Shown here: positions 49,143 through 61,970 of the stretch, piece after piece
Layout of the letters: each line of letters starts with the position of its first letter
Position numbering within the stretch: the stretch's first letter is position 1
Assembly (NCBI GenBank): GCA_905331475.1
Contig: CAJNYU010004543.1
Coordinates: 1 to 64,000, forward strand
DNA: 64,000 nt
Direction of reading: 5' to 3'
From: Rotaria socialis
Taxonomy: Eukaryota > Rotifera > Eurotatoria > Philodinida > Philodinidae
Notes under the pieces: generated by a model
What the model saw: the letters and a program-made list of their open reading frames with translations, nothing else
Told to the model about the DNA's origin: nothing
Databases searched by the model: none
Translations under genes and position numbers: made by a program

Positions 49143-52100
49143 TTATTGGTTTGAATTAACACGGCTACGTAGTTTATATCGTCGTTTCGGTGTTTGTTTT
49201 CTCATCGCTAGAGATGACTTTTGTAGAATTGCAATAGGACTAGCCGTTGTTGGTGAGGACGGAGCACATGCGATACCTGCTGAATTAGTCTTTAAATGGT
49301 TAATAATACGATTTGATGCCGATGCTTGAAATAATAATAATAATATGATGTTTAACGAAATTAAAAACTCAAATAATTCTTACGTGGTGTATGTCGAAAA
49401 AATGATTGAATACGTTGAATTGCGGTAGGCTTCGGACTCATCGTACTTTGTATTGATGTTGCAACAACTGAGGGTGGTCGAAGATCAATAATAGGTGATG
49501 CTGTTGCTGGAGTAGTTAATTTAGGTGTCATCATTGGAGAATCAGCACTATTTGATGGTGCCAATGGTCGTTTCTTTAAAATTGATACACTACTCTTCGT
49601 TTTAGCCACTAAAATGAAAACAATACAACTTTTTTCTGTGGAAGTAAAATTTTTAAATTGAACTTACCATCTTTAACAATAGGTGGTGTTGGTTTGCGTT
49701 CTTCTTCCGTCTAAAATTTATTTTGAAATAAATCATTTTGAAGTCAACACAAAGTAGTATGAAAGCTAAATTGAAATGTTAAACACTTCATGAAAGTTTG
49801 ACTTCGCACAGCTCTATTTCTTTTGTCGTTAGTGTTCCAAACATCCTTTCAACAATTTATCTGACCGAAACGAAGACTTACATTCGGCTTTGATAGTACT
49901 CGTCGTGTACTAGGTTTATGCGCGGGACCACTATTGCCTGCAGGTCGATCAGGTGTTCCAAGCTTGGACTTCTTGTTATCTTGTGTTTCCTACGTAAAAG
50001 TTAAGGCATTTAAAAAGGAAAGAAAAGAAATGTAGTGCCACCTCTTCGTGTGCACTTCTTTTCGATCGTAATGTTCGCGTTGCAAGTATTGGTGGCGGTG
50101 CTGAAATTGATGGCGGCGGAGCCACAAGAACTGGTTCATTGTTTTTTGTTTCACGCAATTGAAGTAATTCAACTTGAAGTGTATCATATTTTGAATGTAT
50201 ACTTTTTAAATCGTGTCTTAGTTGTGTTACTTCTTGAAGGAATTTTTCATTTTGATTTTTTTCGGAAAGAAGTTTTCCATTTAATTGCTCGATTGTTTTA
50301 TCTTTATGAGCTTTTTCATGTTTTTCTTGTTCATAATCACGTGTCAAACGATTGATTTCTTCAGTATAATTCGTTTTATCATTGAATTGATTTTGTTCGT
50401 ATTGACGATTTTGTTCAATGGTTGTATTATATTCTGTATTTAGAGAATCGAATTTTTGTTGAACGTTTTTTAAACGCGATCTTAATGTATCATTATCGCG
50501 ATTTGCATTGGCATATTTTTTAAATAGTTCATTAAATTTTTTTTCTAATTCTGCATAATTTTCTTTTGCTTGCTTAAGATGTTCATGTTCAGAAGTGTGT
50601 GCTTTACTCAGTGACTCAATGTTTTGATTTAACTAAATAAAAATTTTACGGATGTAAAAAAACGGACAAAATTGAAATTTTACTGATTGTTTCTCATTGA
50701 ATAGTTGTTCCATTTGATCGCGTTGATGAAGAACGTATTGAACGGTTTGAGTACGTTCCTCACTATTAATTGAGAAAAGAAAATTGCAAAGATCGCCGTA
50801 GAAGTACAACTTACTGTCGTTCAATGAAAAATAGTCGACGATTTGATGCTTGTTTTTGTAACAGTTCTAGAGCTTTTCTCGTACAATATTTCCAATAATG
50901 AATCTAAGAATAAATTTTGTTTTACTAGGTCTGTGCTACAGCTTTTAAATATATTGACGATTTCAGAATACGTTCGATTGTGAGAAACCATACGTTGGCA
51001 TTATCTTAGAAGAACGCGGATTTAATATAGAAATCTAGTAATAGGGTACCAAGCATAAGTTCTTTGTGTCTAAGTACGCCGTACTTAGTCTCCACTCAAA
51101 ATGCATTCATTTATTGAAAATTCACTTTCACATATCCTGCAACTGCAAGCGACTCATCGTTTGATAAACTTACCGAATTTGGATCTACTGGTGCACCTGA
51201 TGCATCAACGGCTACAGCTAAAAGAAATTAAAAACTAAATTGAAAAATTCTGTTTATGAGGTCTTTACCTGTTTCTTCTTCAACATCCTCACTATCAACT
51301 GTTTGATGATTTTTCTTTTTTCCTATCGTAGGACCACGTACTCCTTGACCTAATCGTTTAGGACCTTTGATTTTTGATTCTAAGACAACTTTCTTCTGTG
51401 CTGGTTCTACGGGTACAATAATCGTCTAATAAAAAGAAAACATACTTTTTCACTTGAACTATATAATTAAATAAACATACTTTTTGTGCAAGAGCACTAA
51501 ATTTTAATAGATCATTTGTCTGAGAAATAAATGTAGCACATGGATTAACATTACAACAAATAATCGTTCGTCCACGACCAATAAAAAATGGTCGAAATAT
51601 ACTTGTTAATACACTATTTCGATAAGGTAATAACATTTGTTTTCTAAAAATCGAAATTAAGCATTAATCATCAAGTAAACTATTAAAACTTACTTTGCTG
51701 TTTGATTTTCATTTAAAACTCGTATACAATCTTTAAATGTCATTAATGATGTATTGATATTACATGTTTCAGCTAATTGTTTGCCTGTACCAGTCGATGG
51801 TTCATTGCCAGCCAAATCACAAATATCTATAAAGAAAGCGGAAATGCTTTTCTTTAATTTTATTTCGTTTCAATGCAACTTACACATATGACTCATTGTT
51901 GGTTCTTCTTCAAATTCATCAATATTAATTAATGTAATACAAAGTACAGCATGTGAACGTGATGATGCTTCATTTAAATCTGTTTTTGATGTAGCACGAT
52001 TTGCGTACCCGAATCGAATTGTATCTTCAGCTTCTTTTAAATCAAATACAGGTATTTGTACAAGATCTTTGATTACTGTTGATTCATTATTTTGCATTAA

Positions 52101-53072
52101 ACGTAATGGTTTACGTTTTTTCATTGCACTTGGTTTAATTAGGAGGTCAAATACACTTTCATTATATAATTCAAAAAATGATATCCATATAGAATAATGT
52201 TCGTCTATTGTAAGAATAGAGAATAAAAGATTGAAAAAGAATATTGTTTTTTACCTTCAACTGAATGATCATCAAGAACTGACGGTTGATCTTGAACAAT
52301 ACTTTGTAAACGAGTGCGCCGCTAAAAGTTTTTTAAAAATAAATAAGAATGGTATATTAAAGAAATCATAATAGACATACATAATCGTCTTTGTCATCTT
52401 TAAATATATATTTACGATAATTGATTTCATCTTGAAGATTATTCATATTTGTTTGAACTAAATTTTCTAAGCCATCGGGTTTATATAAAACTTTCGTATC
52501 AATATTATAGCCAATATGTAAAAATATACGTTGTAAACATTGCGGAATAAGACCAGGATCTTTTGGGGTACCAAACATGGTATGAGTTTTACCTAATAAT
52601 CAAGATATTGCAGAGAAATATTTCTTTTTACTAATTATTTTCTTACCGCTATTAGTAAGACCAAGTGTACAAAGCAGCCAATTAGAGCCAGTAAATATTT
52701 CATCAGTTGATTGTTCAAGAATTTGTTCGAAAAGTTCTTGTTGTGTACAATTATGATCGAAAATTCTTGTGACCTATGCATATAAAAATCGTTTTTTTTT
52801 GCTGAAGAAAAAGCATTCTTTGACAAATTCGTTCAAACCTCATATTCATTATAGGATGTTTGTGCTGGTCGAATATTGTTTGTAGCTGTTGGATACAATT
52901 TAACAGCAATACGTTTTTCATCACGAATGCAAAGCATTTGTTGATTTTCGCCACGAGTTATTTCATCGCCAATAAATGGTCGAATACGAACATAAACATT
53001 AACAGGTGGTTCAGCACGACGACCGTTCGTCGGTTCCGTAGGAGTTGCTAGTGCTGTTGTGTCTGTCGACAT
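49143..53072 (-). CDS. KIF20: Kinesin-6 family motor, KIF20-like
   Basis: A multi-exon gene starting MSTDTTALATPTEPTNG at 53072. The motor domain begins PPVNVYVRIRPF and has the P-loop GLTNSGKTHTMFG. The T-N-S form is as in KIF20A/B rather than the T-G-S of KIF23. A long insertion follows, as in kinesin-6 motors, then YSIWISFFELYNESVFDLL, switch I NEASSRSHAV, switch II DLAGNE, and the neck-side block LLPYRNSVLTSIFRPFF. Downstream is a long coiled coil (49976-50824, e.g. NGKLLSEKNQNEKFLQEVTQ). The Ser/Pro/Lys-rich tail ends TPKRRYKLRSRVNSNQ. KIF20-type motors act at the central spindle and in cytokinesis. The last exon (49143-49327) is recognised by frame continuity from 49389. Paralogue identity within kinesin-6 is inferred from the P-loop. 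Confidence 0.88.
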
Positions 53073-53369
53073 CTAGATAATGAGAAAAACAATAGTGAAC
53101 AAGCTCGAATATATATATATATATATTGAAATGTGCAAACGAAAAAGATACTAAAAGTGAAAATGAAATACACTCGTCCATTTTCATTCTTTACATAATG
53201 TACTGCATACAATCATTTTCGTTATTCCTCTGCTTGATTGCCGCGATTGTGAATAGAAGGAAAGAACGAAAACAATACGACATCTGTTTGATAGATATAA
53301 CTGAATGCTAGCGTTTCCTCTCGGCGCCTATAATTAAATTTCACAAGTATTTTTTTTTCGTCAATTAAA
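53073..53369. promoter_or_regulatory. Divergent intergenic region with (AT)n microsatellite
   Basis: 297 bp between the KIF20-like start (minus) and the kelch gene start (plus). It contains an (AT)n run at about 53108-53126. No specific promoter motif is assigned. Confidence 0.35.
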
Positions 53370-55123
53370 ATGAATGATCGATGGCCCGATTCATTATCTA
53401 ATATTGTTCCTTGTTGTCGAAATATTAATTTACCAGTACGATTATCGAAATTAAATTCTCATACTTCACTAAGATGTTTCGAGAAACAATTTATTGAACA
53501 ACTGCATAGTAGGCATGAGCCAATGATCTCAGTAGAAGAACAACGGCTAACGAGAAAAATGAATCTACCTAGTATTCAATGCAAATCTAATCATACAGTA
53601 CGATCTAATAGTTATTTTTGTAAATACATTTTTTATTAAACATGAATGACTTATTTAACATATCAATAGGATAAATGTTATGCAGGTAATCGGAAGAAGT
53701 TTTTAATGATAAAAAATTATCTTCTATTGTTATTATTAGAATACAATATAAATAGTTTTCGAAAAGGATTCGGTCTATTGAAAGATATTCGATATGAAAA
53801 AATCGAACCTGGCAAACCATCATTAATGATTCATTCAGGAAATTTTCAAAAAAGTCAAATTGATAGTTTCACAGCTACTAATCATGCACTCAAGGAACTT
53901 GCTGAAATAGAATTAAGAAAGCGTTTTGCTCTTGTTTATTCAGAAACATGTATCTATATTATCGGAGGTATAAAATGGATTGAAAAAAACAACATGAACT
54001 ATGCTTTCTATGAGTAATAATTTCGATTATCATAAATAGGTTATATTTTCGATCCTGAAATTCCAATAAGAAAAAAACCTTTAAAGTAATTACGTTTTTA
54101 TAGTTCATAATTGAAATTAGAAAATATCAATTTAGTGATTATAAATATGATTTTCAAACACGTAAATTAATTTCTACTCAAGCATTACCGAACGGAGCAA
54201 GTCATTGAAATTGTTGTCTATTTTATAATTCAATATATATATATATATTTTTTTTCTCCTCTATCAAACTTTGATAGGCTATCGGTTTTGGATTGTGTAC
54301 TGATGAGAATTGTATTTATACAGGTAGATATAATAACCATAGAGGCAATAGGATGACTTTCAGAAAACGTTTCAGTGGGTGGAAGTGATATTTACAATAG
54401 ACCATTAAGTGATTGCTATTTTTTAACTATCAACCATGCGAATGAAACATGGGCAAAACTGCCTAATCTTCCAGTAAAAATTCTCTAGAAGATTTGCAAC
54501 AAACGTATAACATACTCTCACATAGGCGCCTACAAGTGGACCCGGACTTGGTGCATACAATGGTGTATTACATTGTATTGGAGGTAATTATAAATGTTCT
54601 GATAAAAAAGAAAAAACATTTGTTCTATTTCGAAGGGTTTGATATACTTGCTAGTCAATCTATTGCTCATGGTGAATATCTTATGCTTGATTACCGACAA
54701 GACAAACAATGGCAATATGGGCCTGAATTAAGTGTAATTCGTGTTCGTCCTATAGTTTTTATTGATACAAATTCTTCCATTAATAACCATAATGTTTATG
54801 TTGCTGGTGGTTTTAATATCAATCCAAACAGTTACAAACCATATATTGTACCTGATCTACAACTATTTAATCGAGCCATTCAATCGTGGCAATATGTAAC
54901 AACGATTCCCGATTTAGAATTAACACATGAATTATCATTTGAACATAACAAATTGCATGTCAGTGAAATAATTGAAGTAGCTGATAAAATACCAGAAACA
55001 AATACTTTATATACTTTTGACCTTGAAAAACTTATTTGGACAGATACGAAAAATAATATCGCTAATAATAGAATACAAGAAATTAAACATCAGCAGAATA
55101 CTGAGGTTATCTATTTCATCTAG
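53370..55123 (+). CDS. Kelch-repeat protein, multi-exon
   Basis: Short exons join to restore kelch blades. CIYIIGG continues into YIFDPEIPIRKKP across an intron at ~53970-54039. CIYTVGGSDIYNRPLSDCYF crosses ~54322-54372. WAKLPNLP continues to APTSGPGLGAYNGVLHCIGG across ~54473-54526. The frame then reaches FDILASQSIAHGEYL across ~54583-54636 and a final blade HNVYVAGGFNINPNS. Repeated GG and aromatic-W patterns define the propeller. The N-terminal exon (MNDRWPDSLSNIV) has a CCRN cysteine pair and no recognised domain. The joins near 53,600-53,730 and near 54,200-54,285 are uncertain; at the second I found no phase-correct donor, so a lesion there cannot be excluded. Partners and role are unknown. 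Confidence 0.6.
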
Positions 55124-56041
55124 ATTCGTTATTAATTCACTAAAAACTAGTAAATTATGTAGATCAATAGATCAAATTTTTTGCCAACGCCGAAAACAGC
55201 AACATTAGAGTTTGTTCTATCATTTGAACTTAGTTATTCGTCAAGTCTTTGAGGAGTATTATTTTTTTAGATTGCCAAACGCAAAAACACAGAATAGGCA
55301 TTGATAAATAATTTGAAATGGATCAAAGCAAAGTAAAATATTTCTCCTAACGCAAACATATATTTTTCACGATTGACGAAATTAGATGCCGATGAATAGC
55401 AAACATGAAGATACACCAATATCTCTGTCTCCTAATTCATCACCATTGAACAGATCATAATTAGACCAATTGGCGTAGCGGTCATGACTTTCATATTTTT
55501 TAATACTTCAAATATTATTTCTTTTTTAAATAAATTATTACAAAAAAATATAGTCAGTCTGACATCATCCATCGGCGTAAATAATATCCTTGATCTTTAA
55601 ACTTTTTTGAGGAAAAAAATTCATTATGAAATAGAATATCCTATGAATTATTAAATACTATTGATTGATGAATTGTGCATACAAACGTAAGCGGTCAATT
55701 GCGTGTTTAATTAAATTGAATACATAAAAAGTCCTATTTCATGAATCACAGGAGAATAAATTCCCGAAGATAAAACTATCCTTTGTCGCCTTCTTGACTT
55801 TCTACTACTATCGAACTAATTATGAGATAAATACTCAATATTTCATGTTACTTTTGACATATTCATAGAGATATATGTAAGCGAGAATTTGCATGTCTCC
55901 ACCTGATTTTACTATAATATGTATCACACCAAAAAAAGCAAGAATATAGTATATAGAGAAATTAAAGAAGAAGTTTATTTGTCAACTGTTTCCTTTTAGC
56001 ATTATCATTCGCCTTTAAATATCATTATTTTGTATAATAAC
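55124..56041. other. Intergenic stretch, nothing recognised
   Basis: About 0.9 kb, AT-rich, between the kelch gene and the peptide-precursor candidate on the same strand. No supportable gene or repeat. Confidence 0.5.
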
Positions 56042-56732
56042 ATGCAAAATATATGGAGTACGTGTATTAGTTTGAAATATTCAAACAATTGTCTTTATTT
56101 GTTTTTTAGTTTTCATTTATTTGATTACAGTAACATCGATTCCAATAATAGAGTCCTTTGTGCCGATTAGTAATGATCAACGTGAAAATAATTCTGATGA
56201 TTTAGAACAAATTCTATCTGTACCGGATTATTCATCTTCACGATCGGATTCTTTATCGGCGGTAGAAAAGGAAAATGCTCCTGAATGTTTATCGAAAATT
56301 TCTCTTTCGGAAGCGTTTAATCGTAATCGACGAGCATCAATATCTCGTCCTTATTTTTATCATTGGCGAGCAGCTCGTGAAAATAATCGGCCAACCTCGA
56401 AAAATGTACTGCCATTTTCATCTCGTTTAGGTAAACGAGCATATGAAGATAAACAAAAACAGGATATCGTTATTAATAAACAACAAACTGAAAGAGATAA
56501 TGAATTCAATGATGTTCTTGCGTTCCTTCTTGGCTATTTGACAGGAAAAAATATTGATATTACTTATGAAGATTCAACAAAAATTTGTTTAACACAATCT
56601 ATTGATAATGGCATGATACAAGAAATTCTCGGTAAATTCTATAATAGCCAATGTCAACCAAATAAAGAACTAACACAAGAACGACAATTAACGGGAAAAG
56701 GTTCTGTTTGGTTTTGTTCTCGACTTGATTAA
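56042..56732 (+). CDS. Secreted protein with amidation site, candidate neuropeptide precursor
   Basis: Two exons: 56042-56057 (ATG ... TGGA with a GTACGT donor) and 56110-56732, joined in frame to 212 aa. The splice creates MQNIWIFIYLITVTSIPIIE, a convincing signal peptide that neither exon gives alone. The prohormone has a dibasic RR (NRNRR) before ASISRPYFYHW and a classical Gly-Lys-Arg amidation and cleavage site in LPFSSRLGKR. The latter would give a peptide ending in FSSRL-amide, loosely like pyrokinin/neuromedin-U peptides that end in FxPRL-amide. The C-terminal ~80 residues contain two cysteines and a hydrophobic FNDVLAFLLGYLTGKN. The family is not known to me. Peptide identity is inference. 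Confidence 0.55.
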
Positions 56733-58250
56733 TCAAAAAAGAGCTTTTTTTGCCGCTTGTATTTGGAATAAAATGAATAAATACATCCTTATAAGTTCTC
56801 TATTTATTAATCTTTGGATTTCATTGAATTACAATAGGATAAATGACAGAAGGGGAAAAAACGTGCAGATGATGAAAAATATTGATTCATTTCAAGCACA
56901 TCAATGCTTTGATTACTTTTATAGTTGATTTGATGAGAATAAAAGAAAACGGCAGTTCGCAGAATAAATAAGATTAAATTACTTTTTTACTAATGAATAC
57001 GATCAAATAATCTTAAAATTGTCGAAAGCTGAAATTTTTATCCAGAGTAAGTTAATATTTCTAATTTTACAACATTCTCTATAAACGATTAATTAAAAGC
57101 GAAATGAAACTCTACGAGATATAACATAGTCTAGATGATTATATAATTAAAGTAGTCTGTTTTTTTTTGTTCAATATCAAGGACTTCAAGCATAATTTAA
57201 AGTTAGGATAATACTCTTGAAAATAAATTTTTGACAATTTCTTTTATTATTTCAAGAACAATTGCTTTCGGAATACAAAATTTATTCACGGTATTATTAG
57301 CTCTGTTATTTAATTCCGAGCTTCCGCTGGTGCAAAGTCAGCTCAACAGAAAGAAAAAACCTTGCATTCTGAAAATAGAACGATGTCGATCTCACAATAA
57401 AAATGAACTCTGCATAACTGATATTACTTGGAGTCCTCGATTATTTCACCAAAAAAGTAGTTAAATCTAATCATACTAGCCAAATTTTTATCCTCAGTAA
57501 AAGGTCTCTTTTGAAACGCTTTGAATTATATTCTAATAAACAGTGGGAAGTTTTAACGAAAGACTGAAAAAAATTCGAAGATTTTACTTCACACTTGTAG
57601 ATTATATTTTATAATTTTTTACTGAAATATTTTACAAATATTCTAGAACACATAGGTTAGAAGTTCTCAATTGTATAAACTTTTATATTAGTTTTTTTTT
57701 TTGTTGTCCTGTTAACCGACTGATGTTTGTTGAATGATTGCAAAAAGTAAAAGAACCCCATTTGGCTACAGTGTACATTTCCAAGAAGAAAAAAAAGTGT
57801 ACCGAAGTTTATCGATTATAGAAGTGCGTTCTTTCCTTTTTTTGTTTTGTTTTATGAAAGTCACGGTTTCGATGAAATTAATATCATGACTTTCGTCATA
57901 ACGTTTGAGCTGATTTTAAACTACGAAATATGACGTTGACTGTATCAAAGCGCCATTGTGGATGGATGTCGTTACCAACAGAATAGAAGAACAGAGGCTG
58001 CTGCTTAGTAATCATCATATCCAATGACCGATCATCTCTGATTTTTGGAAGAATTTAATGTTTTTTCGTCGTGCATTTATGAAAATGCTAAAAATAAATA
58101 TCTATTTCACTTTTATGGTATCCGTTTAACGAAATGAGTTTAATTCTTATGTTTCTTTTCTTTTCCTTTTACAACGATATCTGGTATGTTCTAGATAACA
58201 CGCAACATTGCGTGACATATTTTGTTAAAGAGAACTTATTCATTATTGAA
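56733..58250. other. Intergenic stretch, doubtful small frame
   Basis: About 1.5 kb. A frame at ~57246-57464 has an acceptor-like TTTCAAG in front, a hydrophobic run (NLFTVLLALLFNSELPLVQSQ) and three cysteines, so it could be the second exon of a small secreted protein, but I found no first exon. The rest shows nothing. Confidence 0.4.
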
Positions 58251-61200
58251 ATGGCATCTCGTCAAATACCACCTAGTACAACATCAACACCGATAATAAG
58301 TTCAAACGGAAACAATTCTAATCGTGATACACCAATAGTCACATCTGATAAACAGCATTTGAATGAACAGGAACGAATGCGTTTGAAAGAATTCGGTCAA
58401 CTATTTAATCGACATAGTTCAATAAATCGAGCGTTATTAGAAGAACTTTTCCGTAAAGAACCATCGGAATATACGCAAGCTGTTTATCGTTATGCAAGTC
58501 GAATATATCATTGTCTAAAAGAAGATCAAGTAAATCCTCTATTAAAAGCATTAGCTGGTACAAAAGAAGAACAAGTACCAGTGAAAAAAACGACACTTGA
58601 TGTACCAAAAATTGACTATGCGAGTGATAAGCAAAAACGACGTACACTTAAATTAGCTTTTTCTGTGCTACGCTGTAAGTGAATTTGCATAATTGTTGGT
58701 TGTAAAAAAAACAAGCGACTTTTATTATAATAATGATGATTATATGAGATTGATTTGGCTGTTTCAAAACATTTCCGAATGAAAATCTTATGATTTCATA
58801 GAACTTATTTTTTATTTAGATCAAAAAATTGTTGAAGAACTATTAGAAGAAACTCAATTCTTTGGAAATTATGCTGATGTAAATATTTTCAGATTTCAGT
58901 TTTTCTTTCTTTTTGATATAAAATATTTGTATAACTTTTAGTTAAAAGATGAATTAAGTCTTGTTTCAACGATTCTATATGATTATTTAAGTCGTAAATT
59001 TCAACCACGTGATGAACCTGTTGATCCTGATGATAAAGAAGATGCATCAAATAATGATCCGTTAGTAACAACAATTGAAAATGCTATTTTACAAGAACGT
59101 AAGCGTCTAGCTGCAGCATTAGCGCGTAACAGGTAGAAAATATGAAACAAAATCCAGCAGATTTATTAGAATTTTGACTATTTCAGAATTAAATCACAAG
59201 CATTATCACTTGAAGATTTACTACCAGAAAATCTACGTGAAGTTCAACAACATTCAGCTGAATTGCCAATCTATGCTTGGGTTAATCTTATTAAAACTGA
59301 GTATGTTTTGAAAAAAAACACAATTATTGCATACCGAATATCGATCTAGTATTCATTTGCATATCAAAAAGATAGACAATTTCCTGTTCTGAAAAACTAT
59401 GCACCATCATTTGTTCAGAAAAATAAGGATTTCGTGAATTGAATTTGTCTAAATTACACTTAAGAAATTTTTCTATTCTTTATTATCGGAAATTGAAATT
59501 CATATTTAGTTCGATGTACAACCTCTCATATGTTTATATTTATTTTTTTTTCCAGTATGGAAACTGTGATCAAAGTCTTCGAAAATAGCGAACAGATGAA
59601 ACGAGTTAAATCAATAAACGAAATGGATAAACGAGCATTTTTTGTTGATTATCATTGTTCAAATTTACTTGTATTTCATTATTCACAAAAACAACGTATT
59701 GCTAATCATTATCTTGTTCGCGATAATCATCTATATTTACAAGATAAATCAAGTTGTATTGCTGCACATTCAATAAGAAAATTATTAACTAAAAAAGATA
59801 ACATTATTATAGCTTATGTTAGTGGAGGTACGTGTTTCTCTCTCTCTCTCTCGTTATTTTGCTATTACAGGAAGTATGAGCAATTTCATTTCTTTTTTTA
59901 TTCAAGGTCTCCTTCTTCAACTTTTAATGGTACTTACAGAAGATCTTGAATCAAAAATTTATGCATTCGGCGGTCGTACCGATGAAAATATTCGAGATAT
60001 GTTAGCTAAAATAAAAACATTGGGAGCCACGGATAAACGTAAATTATTTATAAATATTTCTTTTTAATATTAACTAAAATTAATATTCCATGTAGGTGTC
60101 AAAATTTTTAAAGAACGCTTTACTGATATTAACTTTGATGAATTCAATATGGAACATTGTAAAGTTATTCTATGTAATCCACCTGATTCTCGTTCTGCTC
60201 TTATACAACCACTTGACTTTCTCTATAATGAAGGCGAAGGTTTGATAATCATAAGCGAAATATATCTCGATAATTATTCGATTCTTTCTTTTTCTTTTTT
60301 TTTATAGATGTATCATTACTTAAACATTTTTCACAGCCAACAGAAAACAAAGGTTATATAAAAGAATGCATACAACGTGAAACAGCTTATATGAAGCAAG
60401 CAGTTCGATGTAAGATTTGCAATCAAAATTACAAAAATTCTATAATCAAATATAATATTTAGATCCATTGGCCAAGGCCGTTGTCTATGTAACGTTTTCA
60501 AAAAATAAATCTGAAAACGAAGAAATTGTTCATGCAACAGTGAATGAACAAACTGAGCAACGGTCACAAACTCCTAGAAAAGATGCTGGATTTTATAAGT
60601 ACGACATAATTTTTAATTGAAGCGTTTATTTTCTACTTACTCTATCTCAACAACAAGATAATAGAATCGAGGATATAACATTCGGATGATTCCATTCATC
60701 GTGTCATTGCTTTACCTTAGATGTTCGAATTATTGTAAGTAGGAAAATGAGTATGAAATCTCCAGTGAACATGAGAAAGGACAGAATAACCTTCACCTTG
60801 TTGAACTCCTTGCCAAGATTACTTATCTATTGTCTTGTTATGATACAGTATCGTCATCTGAATACCTTCGTTGGTTGATGATGTCTACTCTTCCATTGAA
60901 AATTCTACTAATTTAAAAAAATCGCCACTACCAGATAGATAGGCACACATTTTTATATGAAACTGTAAGATTCATAACGAATAATGAATATTTATTTATT
61001 TATAGAGTATCCCCACCGGTACTTCCTATTCAATTTGGCACTCGAAATGAACAAATGCCAATTCTACGTCAAGGTACTTTTATACAATTTGAATCGTCAC
61101 AAAAAATGAATGGAGTTTTTGTTGCTTTGTTATTGCGTGAAGTAAAAATTTTCAGAAAAACAAAATAGCCCCCCGTTGATACATTTGAATTTGAATTTCT

Positions 61201-61645
61201 CTAGCGTGAAAAACGCCGTTCAAACGCGCAAAAAAAGAAGAATGACGACGGCGATTCTGATGCAGACAATCAGCCAAAAGCGAAAAAAGAACAGTTGGGT
61301 TTTCAATTTGAAACTGAAATGCGTGCTGCGCAACGTAAACAACACCAACAGCAACAGCAGCAGCAACCAACAACACCGAAATCTCAACGTAAAAGTACAA
61401 CAGTATCATCCAGTCGACGTGCCAAATCAAGTGCAGCAATGGCACGGGATCTTGCTACTACATCAACAGCACGATTTGAACCAACAACTGCTCAAACTCC
61501 TCAACCAGCTCCGCCAGCTAGTACTGAACCAAGAGAATTAACACTTTCAGAACGACTAGCATCGATCGGACGTATAACAAGTACATTGGAAACAACTCCA
61601 GATGAGACGCCAACAAATAATGAGTCTGTACAGACAAAAAAATAA
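58251..61645 (+). CDS. NSUN7: NSUN7-like RNA methyltransferase-fold protein, catalytic cysteines lost
   Basis: Eleven exons (58251-58674, 58820-58878, 58942-59132, 59187-59300, 59556-59827, 59907-60038, 60096-60239, 60308-60409, 60463-60598, 61006-61141, 61205-61645) join to 716 aa, almost the length of human NSUN7. Similarity blocks include LSLVSTILYDYLSRKFQPRD, ALSLEDLLPENLREVQ, PIYAWVNLIKTE, RVKSINEMDKRAFFVDYHC, YLQDKSSCIAAHSIRKLL and RFTDINFDEFNMEHCKVIL. NOL1/NOP2/Sun enzymes use two cysteines, in P-C-S-G and T-C-S motifs. Here these positions read NPPDSRSAL and YVTFSKNKSENEE, so both cysteines are absent. The C-terminus is Lys/Gln-rich with a polyglutamine stretch. The start at 58251 (MASRQIPPS) is preferred over an upstream hydrophobic frame. 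Probably RNA-binding without methyl transfer. Confidence 0.88.
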
Positions 61646-61970
61646 ACTTTTGCCTTTTTCTTTTCATTCATTTATTTCTATTCTTACTAAGAGCTTTTTA
61701 TCATCGAGCTTCGCACGATATACTTCATTTTTCAATGTGAATTTTCTATGATTCCTTTTTTGAATAACTTCGAGCTTAGCTAATTTTTTTTCTACCTTAA
61801 CATGATAAAGAGTGCTGGATATAATAATCTCAAATCACAGAATAAAATAAAAAAATATTCCAGGAGATTTTAAAATTGTTGTTCTAGCCTTAATAATCAA
61901 TCCCATTCACAAGTTCACAGGTGTGTCTTTCTTACAGCTTACTCTTTCTTATTAAACATATTTATAATCA
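61646..61970. other. Intergenic stretch after NSUN7
   Basis: About 325 bp containing the NSUN7 3' end (AATAAAATAAAAAAA near 61840) and probably the unresolved 5' part of the next gene. Nothing else was seen. Confidence 0.4.

Noticed and set aside
48922-49329. 135-codon plus-strand frame
   Set aside because: Its right half is antisense to the kinesin terminal exon, whose frame continues conserved splicing; the left half is Lys-rich low complexity.
56725-56928. Open frame just after the peptide-precursor candidate
   Set aside because: Overlaps the stop of the preceding gene and has random, Asn/Ile-rich composition.
57246-57464. Possible second exon of a small secreted protein
   Set aside because: Hydrophobic run and cysteines are suggestive, but no first exon with a Met in phase was found upstream.
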